Source: Gnetum montanum (taxonomy: Eukaryota; Streptophyta; Gnetopsida; Gnetales; Gnetaceae). Taken from it: a stretch of DNA of 26,425 nt. The notes under the pieces are model-generated. The model did not search any database. It saw only the letters and a list, made by a program, of their open reading frames with translations, and was not told the origin of the DNA. Positions 11,170 through 21,303 of the stretch are shown in pieces. The stretch spans positions 1-26,425 of the forward strand of contig MNCI01009539.1 in the NCBI GenBank assembly GCA_015680685.1. Reading direction: 5' to 3'. Position numbers and translations under genes: made by a program. The stretch's first letter is position 1. Each line of letters begins with the position of its first letter.

Positions 11170-11181
11170 TGGTATTGGAGC
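11170..11181 (+). other. Primer binding site of the copia element (tRNA-iMet type)
   Basis: TGGTATTGGAGC lies two bases after the left LTR. It differs at two positions from TGGTATCAGAGC, the usual plant copia site complementary to initiator tRNA-Met. Confidence 0.85.
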
Positions 11182-11219
11182 TAAGTACTCTTACTCTCCA
11201 CATCAATCTTCAAGAGTGA

Positions 11220-11720
11220 ACATGGAAAGGACACTTAACATCAGATGAAGCCTAATGGACATTATCAACTGGTGTATTCAATTCATTTGCCACATCTTTT
11301 ATCAAGGTAAGCATATTATTTTCTTACTTACATTTAGAAAGATAGAGGATTATTCTTGTAAAGCTAACAATTCATGTGATTATTAAAATAACACTTCCTT
11401 TGAAGATAGGTATGAGATATTTTGTCATAGCATTCTTTCTCTCCAAAATTTATGCAATGAAATAAAAGATGCTTTACATGCCAAGAAAATAAAAATCAAA
11501 GTTCTTAATGATGAATTCTTTTACCTCAAAAGAGAAAACTCAAACCTTAGGACTTAGATTCAAAAACTAACAATAATTTTTGACCAGATGAATAAGAGCT
11601 TTATGAAGAAACCCAAGATTCAAAAACCTGAAATGTTTCTTTTGTGGTAAATCTTCTAGACCAAAAAACTTGAAATGTTTCTTTTGTCATAAATACAGTC
11701 ATGTTCAAACTTATTGTTAT
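11220..11720 (+). pseudogene. gag tail and zinc knuckle of the copia element
   Basis: Only the end of Gag is recognisable. A Lys-rich segment reads EIKDALHAKKIKIK, then KRENSNLRT and FDQMNKSF. It is followed by a CCHC zinc knuckle C-FF-C-HKYS-H-VQTY-C at 11676-11717, with all four ligands present. Its first half is duplicated 42 bases upstream (CFFC near 11634-11645), an in-frame 14-codon tandem repeat whose first copy lacks the His and last Cys. The upstream part, 11220-11400, has no clear Gag similarity and contains stops. The knuckle normally binds element RNA. Confidence 0.75.
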
Positions 11721-11839
11721 CTTAGAATGCATCACTACTCTTAGTCTTTGCAAAACTATCCTAGAAAGAGAACCATGTAGGTTTGGAAAGAGAAAGAAGG
11801 AAAGATTATTTTATGGCACAATTTACTTTCTCTAAAGAT

Positions 11840-11932
11840 AATGCTAGCACATGGCATATTGATAGTGGGTGCTCAAGGCACATGATAGGTGACAAATCCT
11901 ACTTCACCCACTTCATGGAATAACATTGTAAT
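11840..11932 (+). pseudogene. Aspartic protease remnant of the copia element
   Basis: The segment STWHIDSGCSRHM is the canonical copia protease active site; the Asp-Ser-Gly codons are at 11861-11869. The domain continues IGDKSYFTHF to a TAA stop at 11921-11923, then goes on in the same frame into 11954-12193. The active-site residues are intact although the protein is broken. Confidence 0.85.
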
Positions 11933-11953
11933 ACAATCACTTTTGGAGATGAT

Positions 11954-12193
11954 ATGGAAGCACCCATAGTAGGTATTAGTATCATAGGAGGTAAAGGTAT
12001 GGGATTACCCACTATGAACAAATTTTTTTTCATTGATGGGTTAAAACACAATCTTCTTAGTGTAAGTCAACTTTGTAACTCAAATTTTAATGTTACCTTT
12101 TCAAAAGAAAGTTGTAGAATACAAGATTTATCCACTAGAAATATTATGATTGAAGGATCTAGAAAAGGAAATGTGTATACTAGTATATTTTGA
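11954..12193 (+). pseudogene. Protease end and pre-integrase region of the copia element
   Basis: This 79-codon open stretch is in the protease frame. It contains the FIDGLKHNLLSVSQLC block, typical of copia polyproteins just upstream of the GAG-pre-integrase domain. The first Met is internal to the old polyprotein, not a real start. About 55 bases after its stop, LLHMKLGHI gives the His of the integrase zinc finger. The text then jumps to a KENKQ-type sequence, so the segment that should carry CxxC is deleted (about 12270-12300). Confidence 0.75.
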
Positions 12194-12299
12194 AATTAAC
12201 TAACCTTGAATCCAAGTTTTTAGTAAGTTATGCAAATGATACAGATCTTTTGCATATGAAGTTGGGCCACATCAAAAAGGAAAACAAACAAGTGTAAGA

Positions 12300-12990
12300 T
12301 TTGGTAAGAAAATTTTTATTTCTACTACCCATCCTTTAGACCTACTTCATATGGATGTAGTTGGTCCAATTCAAACTCTTAGTCTAGGAAAGAAAAGATA
12401 CTTTCTAACCATTGTTGATGATTATTCTCGAATTACATAGGTTTCCTTTTTATATCACAAAGATGAAGTGTTTGATTATTTTTTGAGAATTAGGAATTAG
12501 ATCTAGAAAGAACAAGGATATGGTATTAAGATTATTAGAAGTAACAGTGAAGGTGAGTTTAAAAAATGCAAAATTTGAATAGTATTATCAAATGAATGGC
12601 ATTCTACACCAATTCTTTGTCGAAAGGACTCCTCAACAAAATGGTGTAGCTAAATGAAAGAATAGAATCTTAAATGAGATGGGGAGAACAATGTTAAATG
12701 ATCAGAGTCTTCCTCCCTGCTTTTCGGTTGAAGTTATCAACACTTCCTATTACCTATCCAATAGAGTTTTGGTTACAAGATTTACTTCCAAAAACCCTTA
12801 TGAACTATGGATTGGTAGAAAACCTTTAGTTGCTTACTTTCATGTTTTTGGTTTAAAATGCTATATCCTAAATGATAAAGATACCTTGAGAAATTTTGAT
12901 GTAAAAAATGATGAAGGAATTATCTTAGATTGTTCTTTAGTTAGTAGGGCATAGCAAGTGTTTAACAAAAGAACAAATATAGTAGAGGAA
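12300..12990 (+). pseudogene. Integrase core remnant of the copia element
   Basis: Motifs in order are THPLDLLHMDVVGP (first catalytic Asp intact, 12354-12356), FLTIVDDYSR, IIRSNSEGEF, RTPQQNGVAK and the open stretch 12679-12954. That stretch reads GRTMLNDQSLP, YLSNRVLVTRF, NPYELWIGRKP and HVFGLKCYIL, all classic copia integrase. The second Asp is Asn (12543-12545). The catalytic Glu is Lys (12652-12654), followed by TGA (12655-12657) where the family has Arg. A frameshift lies between these two positions. The enzyme is inactive. Confidence 0.9.
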
Positions 12991-13229
12991 ATCATAAATG
13001 TCAAATAGATGATTATGAAATTACTTATCCTTGACTTGATGAGGAAACTATTCCCACTCAAAAATTGTCTAGCCAAACTTTAGTACAAGATGACAAGAAT
13101 TCAAAATCTAGTAGTGAACATGAAGAGGAAGAAGAAGATGATGATGATCAAGAGATATTCCCCATTCTACCAAAAATACCCAGAATTAGCAAAATTCACT
13201 CTATTAATGATGTAATTGCAAAAGTTTAA

Positions 13230-13690
13230 GATGGTAGATTAGGTAGGATGTTCTGATGATTGCCATAGCATGAGTGGAAATTATATCTTTTTGGAAAGAA
13301 GTCTTGTTTCTTGGAAAACCAATAAGCAAACCTCTATAGCTCTTTCAATCACAAAAGCTAAATATATCTCTACTAGCAGTTGTTGTGCTTAATTACTTTG
13401 GATGAGAGAGACTCTTAAAGATTTTGGAGTAAACGTTGACTCAACTCCTATTTTTTGTGAGAATAAGAGCATCATCAACATGACAAAGAATATAATCCAA
13501 CATTCTCATACAAAACATATTGAGATTCACCATCATTTCATATAGGAGCATTACACAGTGTGATCATGTCAAATTAGAGTTCATTGGAACTAAGAGTCAA
13601 CTAACTAATGTCTTCACAAAACCCCTAGATGAACATTGATTAGGATCTCTATGCAAGGATATGAGGATAGGACCTTGTCTTATGATGTAA
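13230..13690 (+). pseudogene. RNase H remnant of the copia element
   Basis: After a disordered acidic stretch (13100-13225, poly Glu/Asp) the text jumps to VGCSDDCHSMSGNYIFL, then LVSWKTNKQTSIALSITKAKYIS and CCAQLLWMRETLKDFGV. These are the copia RNase H motifs, with the first Asp and the KAKYIS segment where TEAEY is usual. It ends with HIEIHHHFI and a degraded tail. The whole RT domain that should precede it is absent. Confidence 0.85.
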
Positions 13691-13922
13691 GTCTTTTTAT
13701 TATTTCTATTCTTACTCCACATAAAAAAACCAAACAAAAATAACATATCTAAAATACCAAAAATATTGTCTTTTTTCTATGCATCTATTTAGGGGGAGGT
13801 TGCTTCACCTTTTTGGTTATGTCCAAAAAGGGGAAGAAGCAGCTAGGTAAAATGTATTATTATTTTGTTTTTGTTATTGGAACAAGACTAACCAATTTTC
13901 TTAAGTTTTGGACATTACCAAC

Positions 13923-13933
13923 AAGGGGGAGAT
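13923..13933 (+). other. Polypurine tract of the copia element
   Basis: AAGGGGGAGAT lies directly before the right LTR, where plus-strand priming occurs. A similar GGGGGAGG tract at 13792-13799 is a possible second, upstream tract. Confidence 0.8.
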
Positions 13934-15068
13934 TGTGGACCTTATTTTTTTAGTATGTCAAAACATTAAGAAAAATAAAAGACAAGGCTATTTTTATGTG
14001 TGTGTAGTTATCATGCATGTAGAATAAGAACTTGGATTGAGAATTGGATTATGCAAGGTTTTAGACAAGGAAATATTCCTTCATCATGCAAGAGAAAGTG
14101 AACAAAGACATCTTCAAGAGATAGAAGATGACTTGGTAGAATTGAAGGCTTCATAGACAAACACATCTCTAAGAAAGAGCAGACATATTTATTTAGGCAA
14201 AGATGTATTCCACCAAGAAAAGACATCTTCATAAAATGCAAACCAATTTTAGAAAGACATCTTTTTCTAAATAAAAACATCTTTCATCAAGCAAAGATGT
14301 CTTCTAGAATGAACACTTCAAAAAGACATCTTTCCCAAATAAAGACATCTTCCCAGAATGGAAGGAAATTTTACAAAGACATCTAAAGCATGAGTAAGAT
14401 GTCTCCCATGACTATTAATGATTGTTGGCTACTTTTTGCACAAGTTTCAAGATGGATTTAGAAATAAGATAGCTATAAGAAGACTTAATGTGCATTGGGA
14501 AATATTCAAGCTTATTTGTAATCATTGTAAAATCATTTTGTATTCTTTGTTGCTCCTGATTATATTATCATTTTGGAATTGTAAAATGTGATGTACCTAA
14601 ACATACAAGGGTTAGAAAACTAAGTTGCATTTATTCTTTTTGATTATTCTCCCTTATTGCCCTACAAGGTTGATGTGCTTCTTACAGGAAGACATCTTAC
14701 TTGAGCTTGTTGGGATCTTGCGAGATTGAGTTGTTGGTATTGAGGTACAACACTCCTATGTAGAGCTCAAAATTGTAAAGGTTATGGAAGCCTTGAAACC
14801 ACATTTCCAAGCTTGATAGAACCTTGTAGGGTTGAGTGATTGGTGCTCTAGTACAACACTCCAAAGTGAGGCTTGAAGACTATACAAGGTGTCGATGCAT
14901 CAACCACATTTTGAAAACAATAAAGTTTGAAGGTGTACTTATAATCTACCCTTTGAGTGTGGACTACCTAGGTTGGGGAATCACATTAAAATTTTATGTG
15001 TGTGTATCTTTAAGTTATAAATTAGGAAACTTATTCATCCTACTTCCTTCTAAGTTCAATGATCCTCA
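13934..15068 (+). repeat. Right (3') LTR of the copia element
   Basis: It matches 10122-11167 end to end, with an enlarged cluster of GACATC/GATGTC hexamers between 14107 and 14403 (eight exact copies plus several one-base variants) and one more near 14693. The cluster growth appears to account for most of the 89 extra bases. Confidence 0.92.
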
Positions 15069-15073
15069 CATAG
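15069..15073 (+). repeat. Right target-site duplication of the copia element
   Basis: CATAG follows the final CA of the right LTR and matches 10117-10121. The gypsy integrase continues immediately after it. Confidence 0.93.
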
Positions 15074-15960
15074 TTGTTGTTGACTATTGTACAAAATGGT
15101 TAAAATTAGCAACTGTCACCAATTGTACATCTTCTATAGCTACTTAGTTTGTACAAAAAAATGTTGTAAATAGGTTTGGTGTGCCATGTACACTTATTTC
15201 TAACAATAGTACTCACTATATAGGTACTACCTTCTAGAATCTCATGTAATGCTTAGGGGTTAACCATAAATAACACCCTACCACCCCCAAGCCAACGGTT
15301 AGGCTAAGGTAACAAATAGGGAAATCACTAAGATCTTAACAAGAAAAGTTTGTAAATATAGGACAGACTAGAGCAAAAAAATCAATGATGCCCTTTAGGC
15401 TTACCACTCCACCTAAAAACTTCCTATAGGCTATTCTTCCTATGAGTTGGTGTATAGAAAACTTCTAACTCTTCTTATTCATTTTGAGCTCCATGCACTT
15501 CTACCGACTTGTGACCCTTACCTTAACCTATGTCAAGAACAAAAAGAAAGATTAATGAACCTCAACTTACTAGATGAGAACTAATTGGTAGCCCTATTAT
15601 TTAATGAGTTGCACAAGGCATTCAATAAGCAACACCATGACCTTAAAATAAGGAAGGTAAAATTTCAATTAGGAGACAAAGTCCTTTACTGGAACTCCAC
15701 ACATGCGTCAAAATGAACTAAGTTCTAAACATTGTGGGAAGGGAATTACATCATTTATGAAACCTTTCCTTCTAGAACCATGATGATCTACAAACTTGAA
15801 AGTCCAAATAAGAAACTGTTGGTTAACATGCAACAAGTAAAACATTTCTTTAAGCCTAAGAGAGTTGGTGACCATAACACCTCCTTGGATGGACAAGCAC
15901 ACTCAGTATTTCGGATCTCCTCCTTCCAACTTAGTGATGGGAAAGAAGGCCATCCATTCT
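15074..15960 (+). pseudogene. Integrase of gypsy element 2, C-terminal part
   Basis: Directly after the copia target duplication the text resumes with VVDYCTKWLKLATVTN. The second catalytic Asp reads Asn (15202-15204), with Gly to Ser two codons on, and the Glu position reads Lys (15306-15308). The region ALxAY near 15390 shows where element 1 is cut off. Beyond that it reads LPIGYSSYELVYRK, HKAFNKQHHDLKIRKVKFQLGDKVLYWN in pieces, and the GPY/F-like segment WEGNYIIYETFPSRTMMIYKLES (open 15732-15962). No chromodomain is recognisable. All three catalytic positions are lost in this copy. Confidence 0.82.
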
Positions 15961-15962
15961 GA

Positions 15963-17898
15963 TCATACAAAGTGGTTCTCAATTTTTACACTTTTTTAAA
16001 CATTTTTATTTTTACATCTTTTTACTTTATACCATTTTTTGATTTACAACATTGTTAGTACATTTTTCTCTTTCTTGGATATTTTACAATCTCTTCTATA
16101 TTTTACCTTATTTGGTTTCAATTTTTTTTATGTTTTTTTTTCTTTTATTTTTCCTTTATTGCCAATAGGACACAGTGTAGCTATAGTTGTTATTAATGGT
16201 GGCTTGTACTATAATGTTGTTTAATTACTAATGTTTATATTATATATTTGAATTTTGGTATTGACAACTCAGACATAATTTATTTTTCATGAAATAGGCA
16301 GTGAGTCCACATCATCTACCCATCCACAAACTCTATGGTATTCCCTTTTTTGTAAATATGAGATCCCTTAATAAAAATTTTAATGAATTTTTGACCTTGG
16401 GAGTTTTCAAACTTGGGAAGGATTAAATAACTTGATAAGGATGTGACTTCAAGGGGATTTGATGCTCTCTGTACTTGCCCACCTCTTGAGTGCATGACTG
16501 TTTTCTTGGATTTCTCACTATTTCACTGTCGACCAATAACAAGAAGCTAAAAGTCTTTACATGGTGTGGTTCCCATCCAAAAATCATAATTATATATAAA
16601 GAAATCATGGAAATTCAAAGCACATCCCTTAGACTTAATAACGAGATATAAGCACTAGTTATGGGACTACTTTCTATAGTTCACCTTACTGCTAATTTTT
16701 CATGGTTTTGTTTAATGCCTTAGTTTGATGTGTCAAAATTCTTAGGTGGGTTCTTATAGGATTTAGTCCTTAACTTTCCACAACCATTAATCAACCATTG
16801 GGCCCATAGACTCCTTCGTTTGAAGACATGCAAGGTCATTAAGGATATGAGCCTACTTTGGGGAGGACGCACTTGCATACTTCTTGGTTGGGTTGGTTAA
16901 GTTCTTTATCCTTAGGAATTTTTCGTGATCAAATCCTTTATGTGCCCATTAGTGACATTCAATTGTGCACTCCTTCATAATCTTCTCCAATGAAAACCTT
17001 TTTTTGTTATGAATTATCTAACTCTCTTTAAGAATTTCATTATGTTCATGACTTTTTTGGCTTTCCAAGAACTTCATGTTGTGTTAAAACTCTTTATTTT
17101 TACCCTTATCTTTAATGTTGAAAATTTTCAGAGTCCAAAACCTTCCATAGCCCATAACTTTCCAACTACTTGTTTAATTTACCTCATTTTTTTAGTCCTA
17201 CCACTACTAGAGGTAAGCTCTACATTGTAGCAACCACCTTTTGGTGAATTTGTTTTTTGAAATTTCTCTCTTCCACAAGGGTTTAATGAATAAAATAATA
17301 TTAAAATCATCAATTTATGAGGTTAAATCCTTCCAATGAACTCTGGTAGCCACAAAAGTCAAATAATATTAAAATAATCAATCTACCATAATCACAACTT
17401 AGCCAAATGTAACTACCCAAAAGAGACAAGGTACCTATATATTATAAGTTACAAATCACACACTAATCCTTGATTCTATTGTGATAATAAATGGTACCAA
17501 AAGGGAAAACATGGACTAGAAGCAGGACCATCCCAACCAAGGGATAAGCAGCCTAGAGTTAGAAGGGGTTAACAACCTAAGTAACCTTAGGAGCAGGTAG
17601 CCGAAGCCCATGTAGTGGGATCTCTAGGTCCATTTGATCTTCTCCCTCATCTTCAAGCTACCAGAGGGGTTTGGATGTTAGCTTTTTCTAGGAAATTAAG
17701 TTTTTTTATCATGAGCACCAAATTTTGTAAAAGATCATAAATTTGTATACTTGGGTACTTAGCATCTATTTGTTTAGTCTAAGTCAATTTGTATGTCAGT
17801 TAGTTAGTCAATAATCCCACACCTTCCCAATATTTTGTAATGAACTTGTTCCTTCTTTTGTTCACTCAAGGATAAGTTTTCATTCAATCATGGAGGTA
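15963..17898 (+). other. 3' untranslated region of gypsy element 2
   Basis: About 1.9 kb separates the integrase end from the right LTR. It starts with a T-rich tract (about 15980-16150) and contains only chance ORFs made of Phe, Leu and Ile. A motif around 16825-16866, ACATGCAAGG then TTTGGGGAGGA, resembles the conserved 3' segment of plant gypsy elements that often includes a purine tract. The segment 17493-17560 reads MVPKGKTWTRSRTIPTKG from an ATG, but soon meets stops; its origin is unknown. Confidence 0.55.
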
Positions 17899-18706
17899 AG
17901 ATGAATCATATTTTCCTTAGGCTCTAATATCAAAGAACATGCTTTTTTATCATATATCCAATATCGTGGGATGTGTGTGTGCCTATCAGTACAAAATTTG
18001 GATGCATGATTCATCCATTTTATTCCTTAGTTGTTAGCAAAGCTATTGTAGTTTTTTTTCTCTATAGTTAGAATATTTTCTAAGTGCCTATAGTAGGAGT
18101 CAAAGAGTGCACAGATCTTTATTCAAGCACTGATGTACCTGAGCATCTCAATGTGAATGACAATAAAGATGAGCTTTTCTAATCAAACCTTATAGCACTT
18201 GGAATATATTAATCCTTTCTTTATGCATTTGATATTCATGAAATCTACTATAACGAATTGTAACTAAGTAATTAATTTCAATTAAATAGTGAACATAAGT
18301 ACGACCACTTCAAGCATACATTTAACACTTGGTAATCCCAATAGCACTCAACATTTGGTAACCTAGTAGCACTATAACATGTTTAAGATGTGTACAAAAA
18401 GTGGAAAAAATGCTTATGTTAGGATTAGTTAAGTGTTAGTTAGTTATTAGATTAATTCAATATTTATTACTCTATTTCTAGCACTTAGGTGACTTAAACC
18501 ATAAAAGACAAAATGATAAAAATTAGATGTCTTAGTTACACTTAACCATACACTTGCACTTCATAAGTGGAACTAAGAAGCCAATAATAGCAATAGTTAG
18601 ATTCACCTATTAGAAATCAGTGTACTTCGAGAGCTAAATTCTATAGAATTTGACTAGATCATTGAGTGAATGCTAGTCATTCATATTGTTGGGGGTAGGG
18701 TATACT
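17899..18706 (+). repeat. Right (3') LTR of gypsy element 2
   Basis: It matches 3706-4513 in the same orientation; both are 808 bases as placed. The start reads AGATGAA and the end TATACT, each with a terminal base altered from the left copy. The TATA box has decayed (17990-17997), while AATAAA is kept (18162-18167). Confidence 0.75.
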
Positions 18707-19979
18707 CGCTACTCATCATCAAGTCTTCAAAATAGCCTCACTACTAATATCCTCAATGGATAAGGCATACATATCATTAGAAGGATAGCTCTTGGCTATA
18801 CCTCACCATACACCACTAGACTCAACTACTTAGTATCATGATCTTAGCTAAATCCATAGCCTCACATGAACTTTTGAATCAAAATCTAAGGTAGAAAATC
18901 TATTTAACAATCTTTGTTCCCATGGGGTGGGTCCCACTAAAGAACACTCCACTATTGCATGTAGGTAAGGACATCTAAAAGATTCGTGACTCCCACTACC
19001 AATTAAAAAAAATTGATCCCAAAAAATATTATTATATTATTTCAAAAATCCAATGGTATCCAAATTAGCCAAAAATTCATAAAAGCTCAAATTTCACAAA
19101 ATTCTTACAAAATCATGTTTATGTCATGAGAAGATTCTCAATATTCATAAAATATTCAAGGGTGAAGTGGGCATAATTTCCACAATTTTCAAAATTCCCC
19201 AAAAGATAGAAAATGGTATAAACATGGTTAAAATATTATTTTTCATTTAAAAAGCCCAAAATTACAAAAGTCTAGTAGAATCTTAACTTATTAATTTAAA
19301 TCATAGAAGAATAATAGAAGACCAGGAAGTAGAGAGGAGGGATAAAAAAATACATAGTAGTATGGGGCAACCATGTTAAAGAGAAATAAAATAAACTTCC
19401 TTGTATTGGCATGGCTTCTATAATTTTCTTATGTATTCCTTTCTTGCCTAAGGCTCTCAATTGGTTTTTTCTTTACTTAGCCTATCACACTTGATATCCT
19501 TTTTCAAACTATGAAGAGATGTATCTTGGGCTACTACCTATTTATAAGTAAAAGAATAAAAAAAATTGGACTCAAATTGGTTTCAACATGAAGAAGAAAA
19601 GGTAAAAAATGTCTTTTAGGAAAAATGTGATAGAACACTATTTTTTGAAAAATGATGGTTGCAAATTATATGGAAAAAAAATATGTGATGAAAAAATAAA
19701 TAGTGGAGAGAAAAAGTTAATGCAAAGAAAACACATTTGATGAGAAATGGAGCAATCCAAGACCCAATCATACAAGTCACAAGTGTTTATGCATTACCCA
19801 ATTGTAATCCGTAGATAGACAATGTTGGTATGCTAGTAATTGATTTAAAGTTTAAGATCATTGCTTCCCACATCGAGATAGTAAAATCTAAGCATATGGT
19901 TTAGCTCACTATGAGGTGTATGATAGATGATGTTGTTAGGACCAGTTTACTCCTAGCCATAAACATGATTGAGAATTGA
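18707..19979. other. AT-rich noncoding stretch
   Basis: I recognise nothing here beyond A-rich runs (for example 19555-19565 and 19674-19682). No ORF shows family similarity, and it does not continue the element 1 integrase. Confidence 0.5.
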
Positions 19980-20933
19980 TGTAGGGGTTTGCACCTCACT
20001 AAACCCCAATAGGACCCAATCCTCAACTTCCAAGTAGATCTAGCTTAGAAAATAATAACAGCATAATAAAATGAAGAAAATCTCCCTTATATTAAGATAA
20101 TTCTCAAAATTCATAGAAATTACATCAAAGATGAGGATCCAAGCTTAACTCAAAACTCTCCCAAGGATCTTAGAGGTCACACTTGTCCTCTCATAATCCT
20201 TAATTGCTCACAATGGAGCCCAAGCTCAAGAAAAGACACTTATATGATATTTTCCTAATCTCTCTTAAGTGCTCTCCCTTTCCTTTCACTCAACTTCCTT
20301 ACACAAGCTCTCCTCCCTCAACTCTCACAAGTTTTCTCTCTTGCTCATGCTCAAGGTTATGCTCTTTCATTCTCAACAATGGTGAATTACATCAATATTT
20401 TTAAGCAATTGAAAGGTAAAAACCCTAGAAACCTATCCTTAACTTAACTTGAAGTTATTCAGATGTTTTCTAAATATTCTCACCTTCTCCTCGATTTTTG
20501 TCATCTTACTTTGATTATTTTCATCTTGCTTTGGCTGGTTCTTGAATTGGAATGAGCATTTTTGGAAGTTTCCCCATGCATCTTCGTTATCTCTAGCTTT
20601 GCTGGGATGTCTACTATGAAAGCCTTGCTTCCAGGAGAGACATCCACTATTTTTGGAAGATGTCTTTTCTGGGCTAGAGACATTTTCACTTTAAGGGAGA
20701 TGTCTCTAGAAAGAAATCTCTTCTAAAGGTGCCAAAAACAAAAGTATTCATTTTGATGCCAAAAGCCTCCTGATGCCTTCCAACAAGTTCCCATAGATCT
20801 TTGAACCTCATAAATTCATCAAAATAAGTCAAAAACACCTATAAACATGTCAAAACATCCAAGAATCATCCTTAACAAAATCAATTCGAAAAGATACATA
20901 ACATGTAGGGTGGAACAAAGGAATCAGGAGAGG
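19980..20933. repeat. Possible LTR-like block with GACATC motifs
   Basis: The block opens with TGTAGGGGTTTGCACC, and TGTCCCTACA stands at its right border, so the ends look inverted as in an LTR. However, the right end may simply be the terminus of the minus-strand LTR next door. Exact GACATC/GATGTC copies occur at 20606-20611, 20639-20644, 20659-20664 and 20699-20704, as in the copia LTRs. No target duplication is visible. The nature of the block is uncertain. Confidence 0.35.
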
Positions 20934-21297
20934 TGTCCCTACACTAAGAACAAAATTGAATCTAAGTCCAAGTCATGATAGGAATGCAAGTCTTCTCTAG
21001 CCTAAGGTGATGAGTGTCCACTCTTGATTTTCCATAAACACCTTGGACTCCATGTAACCATTAATAGGTTCCCAAGTGTTATGCTACTAGGCATACTAAG
21101 TAATAATACTATTGGGCTTACCAAATTATTATACTTAAGTCCTGAAAATCAATCGTACTCATTCCACTTACTATAAATGAGTAAACATAAAGTTCTTTGA
21201 AAAAGGAAAACATTAAGCTAGAAAACAAGAAACATCATTCTAAGAAAAACCAATAAATAATAAGTGGATGTTGCAATGATGTGAAGTAATCTTGATC

Positions 21298-21303
21298 TTT
21301 ATT
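21298..21303 (-). terminator. Polyadenylation signal of the minus-strand LTR
   Basis: AATAAA on the minus strand, spaced from the TATA box almost exactly as in the element 2 left LTR (177 versus 178 bases). Confidence 0.55.

Larger units (their letters stand above)
10122..15068 (+). mobile_element. Ty1/copia LTR retrotransposon nested in the gypsy integrase, RT deleted
   Basis: A 4947-bp element with LTRs of 1046 and 1135 bp, TG...CA ends, a 5-bp target duplication, a PBS and a polypurine tract. The internal part is only 2766 bp and holds gag tail, zinc knuckle, protease, pre-integrase, integrase and RNase H. Integrase ahead of RNase H is the Ty1/copia order. The whole RT domain, expected between them, is missing at a junction near 13229, and most of gag is also unrecognisable. 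The LTRs are by eye 85-90 percent identical, so the insertion is old. It could only have moved with enzymes supplied by another element, or it lost RT after inserting. Confidence 0.93.
3706..18706 (+). mobile_element. Ty3/gypsy LTR retrotransposon, element 2 (interrupted by copia)
   Basis: The element is bounded by homologous blocks of 808 bp each as placed here (3706-4513 and 17899-18706). Inside, in order, are decayed gag, protease, RT, RNase H and integrase, then a long 3' untranslated stretch. The copia insertion with its duplicated CATAG accounts for 4952 bp, leaving about 10.05 kb. Integrase after RNase H is the Ty3/gypsy order; motif style suggests the Athila/Tat branch (inference). 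The left LTR starts TGATGAA and ends TATACA. The right copy starts AGATGAA and ends TATACT, so both right-hand terminal bases have changed. No clean target duplication is left (TCGGG before the left end, CGCTA after the right). All enzyme domains carry disabling changes. Confidence 0.82.

Noticed and set aside
16039-16224. 61-codon plus-strand ORF, Phe-rich and membrane-like
   Set aside because: It comes from a T-rich tract in the 3' untranslated region of a retroelement; composition alone explains it.
16856-16866. TTTGGGGAGGA as the polypurine tract marking the start of the right gypsy LTR
   Set aside because: LTR similarity begins only at about 17899. Sequence 16870-17890 does not match 2700-3700, so this is more likely an internal 3' untranslated motif.
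17921-17932. GCTCTAATATCA, reverse complement of a tRNA-iMet-like primer site, suggesting a minus-strand LTR
   Set aside because: The block's TATA and AATAAA signals read on the plus strand, and the equivalent place in the left LTR (3728-3739) lies inside the repeat, so it is not a junction. Two of 12 positions also mismatch.
2657-18706. Element 2 nested inside element 1, because element 1 stops shortly before it
   Set aside because: The missing integrase end of element 1 does not resume after 18706, and about 1 kb of unrelated sequence lies between the break and the LTR start.
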